A DNA stretch of 64,000 nt from Chryseobacterium wanjuense (GTDB taxonomy: Bacteria > Bacteroidota > Bacteroidia > Flavobacteriales > Weeksellaceae): contig NZ_FOIU01000005.1 in assembly GCF_900111495.1 (NCBI RefSeq), positions 91,528 to 155,527 of the forward strand, read 5' to 3'. Under the pieces are notes generated by a model that worked only from the letters and a program-made list of their open reading frames with translations, was not told where the DNA came from and made no database searches. How positions within the stretch are numbered: position 1 is the stretch's first letter; the number at the start of each line of letters is the position of its first letter. The position numbers were made by a program, and so were the translations under genes. Below are positions 1-7,840 of this stretch, one piece after another.

Positions 1-1511
1 ACTACTTTGTTAATCATTTCAATCGCTGATTTTCGGTCTTCCAAAGCATTCAGTACATCGAAAATTTTGTCGGACCAACCTGCGATAAGGTATACATCAT
101 TCTTTTTGATATCCAATGGTTGTTTTCCGTAACCTGCCAAATCAAAAATATACAATTTTGCATTGGGGTTGAAACGTTTGTATTGATTCCATGAGCTTTC
201 AAAAGAATTTCTATCTCCATTGCTATTCCATAGCTGTGTATCGGTGAACAGCATTACTTTATCTACCTTTTCACTTCTGTTCAAAAGATCTTCGATCACC
301 AGATAACCGTTTGTGGAATAACCAACTTCACCTTCTCTTTTATAAAACGCATCAACGTTTCTCAAGATACCGTTTTTAGGCATCGGAACTCTCTTCCAAC
401 GGTCACCAAACATACCTGAAATCACATTTTTGCACTGTGACTGCAACATCATCGACATCAACAAACCGATATCGTACAACAAAACCTTAGATTTCGGAGA
501 AACCGGCTGCTGCATCGACCCGGAAACGTCTGCCGCAATCACCACCGAAGTCTCGAAGCCAAAACCTTTGATGTTTTTTGCGCTCACCAATACCGCATCT
601 TCCAATGCTTCCAAAATTGATGACAGATATTTTGAATCGATCGCTTTCAATTCTCTATACGCCGCCAAAAATCTGAATGGCAATTGCTTCGAATTTCTCA
701 CCGCCTTTTCATCTGACAAATAGCTGCACACCTTGTAAATCGCATCTGAGGAGACGTTGGCTTCCAGAATATTTCTGAGATTTCGCAATGTTGCCATATA
801 ACCCAATTTGTTGCTGAAAATCAGTTCTTCCCATTTATTTTTGAAAGCAATTTTTTTTTCTGCTTCATTGAAAAATTTTGCCTGTCCCAACATGGAAAGT
901 TCAACTTCCCATGTGTAAGGCGTTTCTAACGAATCGTTTACAATTTTATTGAAAATAGCCTGTTGATTTTCATCTTTTGCTTTTGGGTGAACCAAAAACA
1001 AGGCATCTTTCAAGGTTACTTCCGCTTTTCTGTTGTATTTCGCGAACTGGTACTCATCAAATTTATTGAATGATTTTACCAGACCTTTTTGAATCTGTTT
1101 TGAAAGTTTGTTCAACTTTTTAGTTTCCGTTCTTTCATTGGCCAACTGGTAATAAGCCAGCAATTCGGTGATTTCGTCAGCTCTTTGGATGACTCCGTCC
1201 ACGGTTTTGCTTACCAGGTCTGTTCCTGATGTTTGCTTTGCCAATTCGGTCGTCAATACCAAAGGAATCGAACGCAGGTACATATCTTTTCTAGCATACA
1301 CCGCCAGTTTTGCCACAAATTCAGGGTCGTTTTTCTGAATCAGAGTCTGGATTCTCGCCAGTCTGTCAGCTCCTTTTTCATAGTTGGTATTGGATAATCC
1401 TGTTGTAACAACAGCACTGTATAATTCTTCTGCAGGTGTCATCGTGTAAGCTTTTGCACCTTCGTAGTTCAGGACTACTCTTTTTTCTTTTCTTAAAAAA
1501 TTAAATTTCAT
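1..1511 (-). CDS. Ro60/TROVE-domain RNA-binding protein with vWA domain (3' end outside window)
   Basis: The minus-strand frame is open from an ATG at 1511 to the window edge (503 codons visible, C-terminus missing). The first two thirds read as the HEAT-like TROVE ring, with text such as KLAVYARKDMYLRSIPLVL. A vWA/MIDAS motif ADVSGSM follows near residue 333. Ro proteins bind the 3' ends of misfolded RNAs in the ring and Y RNAs on its outer face, and bacterial Ro works with exonucleases or RNA ligases. Its own promoter leader lies at 1568-1641, and a tRNA-like RNA gene sits directly upstream at 1751-1942. The family call is firm; the role in RNA repair is inferred from the neighbours. Confidence 0.93.
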   Translation of the reverse strand, partial: MKFNFLRKEKRVVLNYEGAKAYTMTPAEELYSAVVTTGLSNTNYEKGADRLARIQTLIQKNDPEFVAKLAVYARKDMYLRSIPLVLTTELAKQTSGTDLVSKTVDGVIQRADEITELLAYYQLANERTETKKLNKLSKQIQKGLVKSFNKFDEYQFAKYNRKAEVTLKDALFLVHPKAKDENQQAIFNKIVNDSLETPYTWEVELSMLGQAKFFNEAEKKIAFKNKWEELIFSNKLGYMATLRNLRNILEANVSSDAIYKVCSYLSDEKAVRNSKQLPFRFLAAYRELKAIDSKYLSSILEALEDAVLVSAKNIKGFGFETSVVIAADVSGSMQQPVSPKSKVLLYDIGLLMSMMLQSQCKNVISGMFGDRWKRVPMPKNGILRNVDAFYKREGEVGYSTNGYLVIEDLLNRSEKVDKVMLFTDTQLWNSNGDRNSFESSWNQYKRFNPNAKLYIFDLAGYGKQPLDIKKNDVYLIAGWSDKIFDVLNALEDRKSAIEMINKV

Positions 1512-1567
1512 GGTTACTGTTTTATTGTTAAACATGTTGGAAGATTATCACTTCCTCACTGATTTCT

Positions 1568-1641
1568 GATGCAAAGTAAGAGCAGTGATGCGCAGTGTTT
1601 TTGCGTAGTTGTTTTTTTTAACACTAATGACACGAATTTTT
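1568..1641 (-). promoter_or_regulatory. Promoter leader of the Ro gene, near-identical to 3876-3947
   Basis: On the minus strand the -7 box TACTTTGC lies at 1578-1571, matching the Bacteroidota TAnnTTTG consensus, about 60 nt before the Ro start. Upstream is a conserved block containing CTACGCAAAAACACTGCGCA, with two TACGCA/TGCGCA half-sites. The -33 TTG is not obvious, so activator dependence is possible. The same block is repeated before the tRNA-like/Band-7 unit. Confidence 0.72.
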
Positions 1642-1750
1642 GTAATAAATTGTGTGATTGCTTATAATAGATTCTTTATTACGCGTTGCTTCATTCGGAA
1701 CGACAGTCCGGATAAAACAAGCATAAAATTTACACTCGTCTTTATTTTGT

Positions 1751-1942
1751 AGCCTTGATGAGATTCGAACTCACATTCCCTATCGGCATTGCGGCTGTAA
1801 ATACGCTTCCCTACTTTCCCTAAACGATTTCGGTGCATCTGTAAACTCTACCCATTAGTCCGCGCAGGTCTAACCGGAATATCCGCAAACTCTACGGTAA
1901 GTAATATTTTGCCGCAGGCTTTTCCTTTTAAGCTACAAGGCT
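1751..1942 (-). ncRNA. tRNA-like RNA with a greatly expanded anticodon domain (candidate Ro/Band-7 cofactor RNA)
   Basis: Read on the minus strand, a perfect 7-bp acceptor AGCCTTG (1942-1936) / CAAGGCT (1757-1751) encloses U8-A9 and a D-arm GCTT-AAAAGGAA-AAGC (1933-1918) with the GG pair. A 6-bp anticodon-type stem TGCGGC (1916-1911) / GCCGCA (1795-1790) follows. The canonical T-arm has stem GTGAG/CTCAT and loop TTCGAAT. Where a 7-nt anticodon loop should be there are about 115 nt (1910-1796), which include a diverged internal repeat (GTAGAGTTTGCGGAT and GTAGAGTTTACAGAT) and further potential helices. It lies 61 nt after the Band-7 stop and before Ro. Bacterial Y RNAs (YrlA) also contain a tRNA mimic, and a tRNA-like molecule is reported for Band-7 repair loci. 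It is too short for a group I intron. Confidence 0.82.
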
Positions 1943-2003
1943 GATTGTAAAGCAGGTTTCTTGTTACAGAAACCCACTTTTTATAGTAAATGATTATTAG
2001 TTT

Positions 2004-3104
2004 CTATTTTGCAAAAATCTCTTTCAGCTGAGAAACGATATTGCTGTTTCCGGAAACGGTGATATCTCCAATTTTGTCGGCGATTTTCTCCATGTATTCC
2101 ATTTCTTTCAGCTTCCAAAGGACTTCGTTTTCTTCCATTAATTTGGCTGTGTTCAGCAAACTTCTGGTAGAAGCGGTTTCTTCGCGACGCATGATGCTGT
2201 TGGCCTGAGCTTTTTTCTCGGCAATCAAAACCTGGTTCATGATTTCTTTCATTTCACCCGTTAAAATCACATCACGGATTCCTGCGTCGGAAGCTTTTAA
2301 GCCCAATTCCTCTGCCTTATTTCCAAGATTTTCAAGGATTTCTTTTCCTACAGAATCTTTTTTCAACAGCAATTCATCCAATGTCAAAGCTCCCACGAAT
2401 TCACGCAAAGCCAGCTGCATCAGAATATATAATTGCTTGTCATATTCTTTATTTTCCATCAACGCTTTTTCGATGTTTTCCACCTGAAAACGCACATAGA
2501 AATTGATACGAAGCATCGCCTTATCCTTTGTTAAAAGTTCCTGACCGGCAATTTCCATTTGCTGCATACGCACATCGATGGCTTTTACCTCGACAGAAAT
2601 TTCATTGTTCCAGAAATAATAGGTTCCGGCTTCTAGAACCTTTGTCAATTTTCCGTCAATTAACAATAATCCTTTATATTGATTCGTCACCACAAACTTT
2701 CTTGTGAAATTTTTCAACTTCATATTTTCAAGAATTGTTTTGGAAATTTTCTCTGTAATTTCAACTTTGGTTAAATCCATTTTTTGAAAGTCTCTGTTTA
2801 GAATTCCTTTCCAGAAAGCATATTGACCAACATTCAGTACTTCTTTGAAAATTCCGTTTTCAAAAACCAATACGATTTCACCGTCTTTTACTTCAACGAC
2901 TTCTAGCATTGATTTCAGGTTTTCATTTTTCAATAAAAGAGTAAGATCATCAGAATTAGCCTTAAACAAAGACTTCATATCATATACCTCTACGGATTTA
3001 TTTCCGTAAATCCAGTGTTTACCCTCTTTTAAAATTTCAATTAAGTTTCCGTTTTTGAAAACCAAACCTGTCTGATAAGCATTAATTTGTACATTTTTTA
3101 ACAT
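2004..3104 (-). CDS. Band-7/SPFH (slipin-like) scaffold protein
   Basis: The 366-residue protein has no signal peptide or transmembrane segment. Residues about 1-110 contain two short repeats of the 'G.Y.FW/GKHWIYG' type, and residues about 135-300 are the SPFH core. A coiled-coil-like tail follows (about 300-350: EKKAQANSIMRREE, then KLKEMEYMEKIADK). SPFH proteins form ring or cage scaffolds. Cytosolic versions are known from RNA-repair operons with a dedicated tRNA-like RNA. It is flanked by the tRNA-like genes 3499-3769 (upstream) and 1751-1942 (downstream), all on the minus strand and probably one transcript from the 3876-3947 promoter. Confidence 0.88.
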   Translation of the reverse strand: MLKNVQINAYQTGLVFKNGNLIEILKEGKHWIYGNKSVEVYDMKSLFKANSDDLTLLLKNENLKSMLEVVEVKDGEIVLVFENGIFKEVLNVGQYAFWKGILNRDFQKMDLTKVEITEKISKTILENMKLKNFTRKFVVTNQYKGLLLIDGKLTKVLEAGTYYFWNNEISVEVKAIDVRMQQMEIAGQELLTKDKAMLRINFYVRFQVENIEKALMENKEYDKQLYILMQLALREFVGALTLDELLLKKDSVGKEILENLGNKAEELGLKASDAGIRDVILTGEMKEIMNQVLIAEKKAQANSIMRREETASTRSLLNTAKLMEENEVLWKLKEMEYMEKIADKIGDITVSGNSNIVSQLKEIFAK

Positions 3105-3498
3105 CGTTTTTATATTTATAAGGATTATTAATTTTAACTAAAAAAGGAAAATCCCAGAATCTTTTCTTCTGAAAATGGCGGAAGAAAGGAGTTCGGAAAA
3201 ATTCATTGAGTTCGGAAAAAATATTTTCAAATTCAATTTCTAAGTTTTGAGATTTTGGGCGTGTCCCTCACCTTGCTAAACCAGCAACTCGGGTCGCTAC
3301 GTTCACTTCTATCTTTTTTTTGCAAAAAAGGATATCCATTACCATCGCTCACGCGGAAAACCGTTTTCCTTAGAAAAAACAATCAGTAATAATTGATTCT
3401 TCATCTCGATTTCATTTTCGGAAAACATCTTTCTTTCAGGCTTTTTCAAAATGTGATTCAACAACTGAAAAAATCCCGGACTTTTCCATGGTGAATAT
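3105..3498. other. Intergenic leader with a dispersed-repeat remnant
   Basis: About 390 nt separate Band-7 from the tRNA-like cluster. I see no gene. The stretch near 3258-3320 (GGGCGTGTCCCTC, then AACTCGGGTCGCTACGTTC) resembles a dispersed intergenic repeat I associate with flavobacteria. The rest is AT-rich and could be Band-7 leader RNA. Confidence 0.45.
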
Positions 3499-3600
3499 TT
3501 TTTATGAGATATTCAAACTCGCTTAAAAAAAATAGATTTTTAGTCTATTTTCCAACTACAGTGAAAGTGTAGTGCTCTAACCAACTGAGCTATCCCGTGC
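3499..3600 (-). ncRNA. Degenerate tRNA-like gene A (Glu-type anticodon UUC, extra arm, no acceptor pairing)
   Basis: On the minus strand, CACGGGA-TA leads into a classical D-arm GCTCAGTTGGTTAGAGC and a good anticodon arm CTACA-CTTTCAC-TGTAG (anticodon TTC). A second perfect hairpin AAATAGA-CTAAAAA-TCTATTT follows, whose 7-nt loop again looks like an anticodon loop. The T-arm is poor (GCGAG-TTTGAAT-ATCTC, 3 of 5 pairs) and the 3' flank ATAAAAA cannot pair with the acceptor. It is therefore a tRNA with intact 5' half and decayed or remodelled 3' half. Confidence 0.65.
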
Positions 3601-3602
3601 GC

Positions 3603-3664
3603 AACGAGAGAGGGAGTCGAACCCTCGCAAAAATCTATTGTTCTACCTATTGAACTATATCCCC
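3603..3664 (-). ncRNA. tRNA-like gene B lacking an anticodon arm
   Basis: On the minus strand, GGGGATA-TA is followed by a good D-arm (GTTC-AATAGGTA-GAAC, 3655-3640) and a perfect T-arm (GAGGG-TTCGACT-CCCTC, 3626-3610). Only 13 nt (AATAGATTTTTGC) separate them, where a normal tRNA needs about 22-23 nt. No anticodon stem can form. Acceptor pairing with TCTCGTT is weak. It ends 2 nt before gene A, so the two would be co-transcribed. Confidence 0.65.
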
Positions 3665-3669
3665 TTTTG

Positions 3670-3769
3670 AGAGATAGAAGGACTCGAACCTTCAACCGAT
3701 AGAGTGGTGAGATTTTTTGGAAAATCTCTAAACCTTCAAGCCAAGCTGAACAGAATCAATAATGTCTCT
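3670..3769 (-). ncRNA. tRNA-like gene C with a tetraloop hairpin in place of the anticodon arm
   Basis: The acceptor AGAGACA (3769-3763) / TATCTCT (3676-3670) pairs in 6 of 7 positions. The T-arm GAAGG-TTCGAGT-CCTTC is perfect and the D-arm is TTCA-GCTTGGCT-TGAA. Two oddities are visible: about 12 extra nt between acceptor and D-arm, and an anticodon region that is an uninterrupted 8-bp hairpin GAGATTTT-CCAA-AAAATCTC with a 4-nt loop. That loop cannot display an anticodon. It is first in the transcript after the promoter at 3876-3947. Confidence 0.65.
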
Positions 3770-3875
3770 CGCCAAATTTTTCTGCAATGGTGCTATACAG
3801 AAACACTCAACATGACCTACCTGATATTTTGACTAAAATCTTTTTTTCAAAATTTTAGTGTTGTTTCATTTTGAT

Positions 3876-3947
3876 GATGCAAAGTAAGAACATTGATGCG
3901 CAGTGTTTTTGCGTAGTTATTTTTTTTTATATAAACACGAATTTTTG
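3876..3947 (-). promoter_or_regulatory. Promoter leader of the tRNA-like/Band-7 unit, duplicate of 1568-1641
   Basis: This is the same conserved block as before Ro: -7 box TACTTTGC at 3886-3879, then TGATGCGCAGTGTTTTTGCG on the plus strand, a T-run and CACGAATTTTTG. Similarity continues upstream (TTATAATAGATTCTT near 1660 and 4000). The predicted start is about 100 nt before tRNA-like gene C. Confidence 0.72.
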
Positions 3948-4216
3948 CACTAAAGGCACTAATTTTTGTTTTTTGATATTTGTGAAAATATTTGATTGTT
4001 ATAATAGATTCTTCATTACGTGTTCCTTCATTCAGAATGGCAATCAGGAGGTTTAACATAGGCAACAAGCAACCGATAACTAGCAACCAGCAACCAGCAA
4101 CAAACCACCATCAACCAAAATAAAATCTATCTATCATTCATTTTACATAAAGGAATTAAGAGTTTGGAATTTTTGGAAATCTCTTTCCTAGTTTTGTTTT
4201 GATTAAAATTAAAACT

Positions 4217-4669
4217 ATGATTAAAGGATTATATGAAACTCACATTCAGGTAAGTAATCTGGAAAAAGCTGTAGAATTCTATACTAAAGTTTTAGGACTG
4301 GAATTAGCCCATAAAGAAGAAAGCCGTAGAATTGCATTTTTATGGATCGGAAAAAATAAGGAATCAATGCTGGGTCTATGGGAACAGAGAGAAAATTTGC
4401 AGACCAGACATTTTGCTTTTACAGCTGATAAAGAAGATATACTGAACAATTCCGTTGAGTTTCTGAAAAATAAAAATTTAAAACCATACAATTTTTTGAA
4501 AGACGGAATTGAAAAACCTATGGTTTTCGCCTGGATGCCGGCTTTGGCAATTTATTTTAATGATCCCGACGGAAATCAGCTGGAATTTATCTCGATATTG
4601 GAAGGAGAAGGAAAACCGGAATTGGGTGTGCTTTCTTATGAAGAATGGCTGGAGAAAGCAAGAGCATAA
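4217..4669 (+). CDS. VOC-family (glyoxalase/dioxygenase-fold) protein
   Basis: The 150-residue protein carries a single VOC module pair: 'THIQVSNLEKAVEFYTKVLGLEL' type opening (here shortened) and a closing FNDPDGNQLEFI. These are typical metal-site surroundings of glyoxalase I/fosfomycin-resistance-like proteins. I chose the ATG at 4217 over the TTG at 4199 because the conserved fold starts at once and the TTG has no support. It is the only plus-strand gene in the first 23 kb and has no evident link to RNA repair. Its substrate cannot be told. Confidence 0.8.
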   Translation: MIKGLYETHIQVSNLEKAVEFYTKVLGLELAHKEESRRIAFLWIGKNKESMLGLWEQRENLQTRHFAFTADKEDILNNSVEFLKNKNLKPYNFLKDGIEKPMVFAWMPALAIYFNDPDGNQLEFISILEGEGKPELGVLSYEEWLEKARA

Positions 4670-4723
4670 ACATCTATTTTTCGCCTTACATTAGCAAATC
4701 TCAATTGAAAAATTCTCAAACCG

Positions 4724-5671
4724 TTAGGTAAACAATTGTCTGAACTCTACCGGACTTAATTTTGTTTTGCTTTTAAACAGCCTGCTGAACGATTGCGAAT
4801 GTTCAAACCCAAGTTCATACGCGATCTCGCTTACCGACAAATGGGTGGTTGACAATCTTTCCTTCGCCTTATCTATAAGGCGATTCTGAATGTGTTGTTG
4901 CGCATTTTGCCCCGTAAGGCTTCTCAGCATATCACTTAAATAACTTGGTGATAGATTAAGATGATCTGCCAGATACTGAACTGTAGGCACTCCTTTAAAC
5001 AGACTTTTTTCTGTATTAAAATATTCATCGAGAAGGATTTCGGTTTTTAACAGTAAATCGGCATTAACAGCCTTTCGGGTAATAAACTGGCGTCTGTAAA
5101 AGCGGTTGCTGTAGTTTAGAAGTGATTCGATCTGGGAAATGATGACATCCTGGGTCATATCATCGAATCTTTCATTCAGTTCTTCTTCAATGTTTTTAAA
5201 AAGAGTGATTATCGTTTCCTTTTCCTTAGCGGAAAGATGCAGTGCCTCATTTGCCGAATAAGAAAAAAAACCATATTGCTTAATTTTTGAGGCAAGCGGG
5301 TACGTTAATAAAAAATCAGGATGAACAATGAGAGTATATCCTGAATGATCACCATTATGGTCACTATCTGCAGTTACCTGATGGGGAGAAACAAAAAACA
5401 TTCCGCCTTCATCGAAGTCATAGTACTGCCTGCCATATTTTAACTTACCTGTCAGATTAAATTTCAAAGATATTTTATAAAAAACAGATGTACGAATAGC
5501 CGGCAGGTGACCTGTCGGCAATGTATTGGCAGTATTATTAATAAGGCTTATCAGTGGGTGCAACGGTTTGGGAAGCCCAAGTAGCCGATGCACTTCTGAC
5601 AAGGAATTATAATGGTAAGGAGTATTGGCTTCCTTCATATCATAAATATAATTAAAAATATTGATTACCAA
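4724..5671 (-). CDS. AraC-family transcriptional regulator
   Basis: The 315-residue protein has an N-terminal cupin-like sensor (residues about 20-180). The C-terminal double HTH (about 215-312) contains VQYLADHLNLSPSYLSDMLR and a typical AraC signature ELGFEHSQSFSRLFKSKTK. It overlaps the SDR gene end by 7 bases, so the two are co-transcribed. It probably controls the SDR in response to a small ligand. Together they resemble an oxidoreductase cassette inserted between island halves. Confidence 0.88.
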   Translation of the reverse strand: MVINIFNYIYDMKEANTPYHYNSLSEVHRLLGLPKPLHPLISLINNTANTLPTGHLPAIRTSVFYKISLKFNLTGKLKYGRQYYDFDEGGMFFVSPHQVTADSDHNGDHSGYTLIVHPDFLLTYPLASKIKQYGFFSYSANEALHLSAKEKETIITLFKNIEEELNERFDDMTQDVIISQIESLLNYSNRFYRRQFITRKAVNADLLLKTEILLDEYFNTEKSLFKGVPTVQYLADHLNLSPSYLSDMLRSLTGQNAQQHIQNRLIDKAKERLSTTHLSVSEIAYELGFEHSQSFSRLFKSKTKLSPVEFRQLFT

Positions 5672-6423
5672 GGAATTTCTCCTGTCTCAGGATTATTATC
5701 GGGGCAGAAAAACTTACCTGTTGGCCCGTCATTATCAATGAGTGCATAACGAAGAATATGTTCTGCAGCTACCTCTACGCTTCCCGTTCCAAGGTGATGA
5801 TTAAAGTCTGTAGCAGTAGACGGTGGACTCACAGCGTTTACCTTAAAATCTGTGTTACGCAGCTCATAAGCCAATGCAATAGTATACATATTTAATGCAG
5901 ATTTTGAAGACTGATACACAGCACCTTTTGCATGATAATATTTGTATTCAGGGTCGCTGTGCAAGGTAAGTGACCCCTGGCTTGAGCTTACATTTACAAT
6001 TCTTGGTGTCGGCGATTTCTGAAGCAGATCAATAAATGCCTGCGTTGTTCTAATGACACCAAATACATTTACATCATATACTTCTTTAAATTTATCAACA
6101 CCCGTACCGAGTGCAGTGTGCATCAACGGAATATCTCCTTGAAATTCTATCCCGTTAATACCTGCATTATTTATCAATATATCCAGCATATCTGTTTTAT
6201 TACCGATTTCATTGCGTGCTGCATTTATTGATTCCTGATCTGTGACATCCAGCTGTATTGCTTCAATATTTACAAGACCTTCGGATGTAAGTAATTCTAC
6301 AGCATCCAGACCAGATTTAAGATTGCGGCTTCCTATAAAAACATAATATCCTTTTTGGGATAACTGTCTTGCCATCTCCAAACCAATTCCTTTATTGGCT
6401 CCTGTAATTAATACTTTTTTCAT
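5665..6423 (-). CDS. Short-chain dehydrogenase/reductase
   Basis: The 252-residue Rossmann protein has the cofactor motif TGANKGIGL at residues about 7-15, the structural NNAG motif, a catalytic Ser in VNVSSSQGS and the YxxxK pair in YQSSKSALN. Length and motif order are those of classical SDRs. Lack of an Arg-rich second-strand signature leaves NAD versus NADP open. It forms a two-gene operon with the AraC regulator, and its substrate is unknown. Confidence 0.88.
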   Translation of the reverse strand: MKKVLITGANKGIGLEMARQLSQKGYYVFIGSRNLKSGLDAVELLTSEGLVNIEAIQLDVTDQESINAARNEIGNKTDMLDILINNAGINGIEFQGDIPLMHTALGTGVDKFKEVYDVNVFGVIRTTQAFIDLLQKSPTPRIVNVSSSQGSLTLHSDPEYKYYHAKGAVYQSSKSALNMYTIALAYELRNTDFKVNAVSPPSTATDFNHHLGTGSVEVAAEHILRYALIDNDGPTGKFFCPDNNPETGEIPW

Positions 6424-6528
6424 TTTATATCTGTTTAAATTTCAGATACAAAAATCGTTATCATTGTCCCCGGCTTTGTAACCTTATTGCGGTATTTTGT
6501 AACATAATCATTGGTTACAGAAAAGACT

Positions 6529-7086
6529 TTACGTAGATAGTTTCTGAAGACACCAATGCAAAATTTTCGCAATATTCTTCGCATCATCCACACCTCTGTG
6601 ATGTGTACCTTCGAGCGTGAGATTCAGCTCGCCCAAAGCTCTTGCCATGCCCACACTTTTGCGAACAGTCGGGTGTAGTTCCCCGAACAAAGTTTTCACA
6701 TTGATATGATCATCACTCAAAGGATAATCCAGATTGAATCTTCTTGCCTGGTTTTGAAGCATATTCAAATCATAGTTTCCATAACTTGCCCAAGTCAGGT
6801 CTTCAGAATCGTATTCCGCTCTCAGAATATCCAATGCATCTTCGAATAAAATACCTTCATCATCAAGCATTTGTTGGGTAATGGAAGTCAGTTCCGTACA
6901 AAACGGGCTCACTTTTGAAAATTGAGGTTTCACTAAAATCCCCTCATTTTGCGAAATTTTACCGGTTTTTGCATCCATAATACAAACTCCGATTTCTACA
7001 ATTTCACTTTCCTGGCCTCTCGGCGGGCGGTCATTCCAACACGTGGCTTCGAGGTCTATAATTAATATGTTGTCTGTTGTTTTCAT
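6529..7086 (-). CDS. DEDDh 3'-5' exonuclease, ERI-1/KapD-like (paralogue 1)
   Basis: The 185-residue RNase H-fold nuclease begins MKTTDNILIIDLEATCW; D11 and E13 are exo motif I. The central WASYGNYDLNMLQ carries motif II and the end HHRGVDDAKNIAKI carries the His-Asp of motif III, so all catalytic residues are present. ERI-1/KapD relatives trim structured RNA 3' ends. It is a tandem paralogue of the next gene (7197-7742). The two are separated by a palindromic spacer. In this island it probably trims damaged or immature tRNA ends, which is an inference. Confidence 0.86.
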   Translation of the reverse strand: MKTTDNILIIDLEATCWNDRPPRGQESEIVEIGVCIMDAKTGKISQNEGILVKPQFSKVSPFCTELTSITQQMLDDEGILFEDALDILRAEYDSEDLTWASYGNYDLNMLQNQARRFNLDYPLSDDHINVKTLFGELHPTVRKSVGMARALGELNLTLEGTHHRGVDDAKNIAKILHWCLQKLST

Positions 7087-7107
7087 TGTTGAATATTTAA
7101 TTGTTAA

Positions 7108-7190
7108 AAGGATGGAAGCTGGGAGTTGGAGGCTGGAAGTAATTTACACACTGCAAAAACTTCCCGCTTCCATCATCCATCTTCCTTACC
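7108..7190. repeat. Imperfect-palindrome spacer repeat (copy 1)
   Basis: GGAAGCTGGGAGTTGGAGGC on the left can pair with the CTTCC-rich right arm (ACTTCCCGCTTCCATCATCC), giving a long stem. Close copies lie at 7760-7838 and 11512-11590, each between genes of this island. They look like REP-type intergenic elements. Confidence 0.6.
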
Positions 7191-7196
7191 AAATAA

Positions 7197-7742
7197 TTAC
7201 TCCAAAATCTTCCTTAAAATTTTGGCAGCGTTGTAAGCATCGTCTGCTCCGCTGTGATGATTTCCTTCAAAATTCATATTCAGGAACTTCAGGGCTCGTT
7301 TTAAGCCCATCATTTTATGAAGTCCGTTATAATTTTTGAATTGATGCATCACATTGATATAATTTTCCGAAAAAGGATTTTCGATTCCAAACCAATCACA
7401 TTGTTCCATGATCTGCTCTTTATCGAAGTTTCCAAAACCGGCCCAGGTAAGTAAGGCTGAATCATATTCATCCCTGATTTTTTCGCAGGCTTCTTCGAAA
7501 TATATTCCTTTTTCTTCAATTAATTGTGGAGTAATTCCGGTGAGATCTGTACAAAATTTGTTGATTTTAGACCTTTCAGGAATGACATAAATGCTTTGTT
7601 TCCTGGAAATTGCTTTGGTTGTTCTGTTTAATTCGCAAATTCCTATTTCTATAATATCGGTTTTTTGACCAGGCGGGATTCTGTCGTTTTCCCAACACGT
7701 GGCTTCCAAATCGACGATTAATATTTCGTTTGTTGTTTTCAT
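7197..7742 (-). CDS. DEDDh 3'-5' exonuclease, ERI-1/KapD-like (paralogue 2)
   Basis: The 181-residue protein shares the same architecture and many identical stretches with 6529-7086: D11/E13 in LIVDLEATCW, TWAGFGNFDKEQI as motif II and HHSGADDAYNAAKI as motif III. The active site appears complete. Duplicated nucleases with diverged middles suggest different RNA substrates. The gene lies 98 nt after the phosphoesterase stop, with the second spacer palindrome between them. Confidence 0.86.
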   Translation of the reverse strand: MKTTNEILIVDLEATCWENDRIPPGQKTDIIEIGICELNRTTKAISRKQSIYVIPERSKINKFCTDLTGITPQLIEEKGIYFEEACEKIRDEYDSALLTWAGFGNFDKEQIMEQCDWFGIENPFSENYINVMHQFKNYNGLHKMMGLKRALKFLNMNFEGNHHSGADDAYNAAKILRKILE

Positions 7743-7759
7743 GTTTTTTTAATTTAAAG

Positions 7760-7838
7760 AATGGAAGCTCGAAGTTGGAGGTTGGGAGTGAATTACACAC
7801 TGCAAAAACTTCCTGCTTCTAGCATCCAGCTTCCATCA
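7760..7838. repeat. Imperfect-palindrome spacer repeat (copy 2)
   Basis: This copy reads GGAAGCTCGAAGTTGGAGGT with TTCCTGCTTCTAGCATCCAG as the opposing arm. It shares the central AATTACACACTGCAAAAACT with copy 1. Confidence 0.6.
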
Positions 7839-7840
7839 TA

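Noticed and set aside
430..723. 97-codon plus-strand frame
   Set aside because: It lies antisense inside the Ro gene, which has clear TROVE and vWA motifs.
1751..1942. tRNA interrupted by a group I or protein-spliced intron
   Set aside because: The insert is too short for a group I core and no anticodon can be restored by removing a simple piece.
7043..7339. 98-codon plus-strand frame between exonucleases
   Set aside because: It spans the palindromic spacer and antisense exonuclease sequence.
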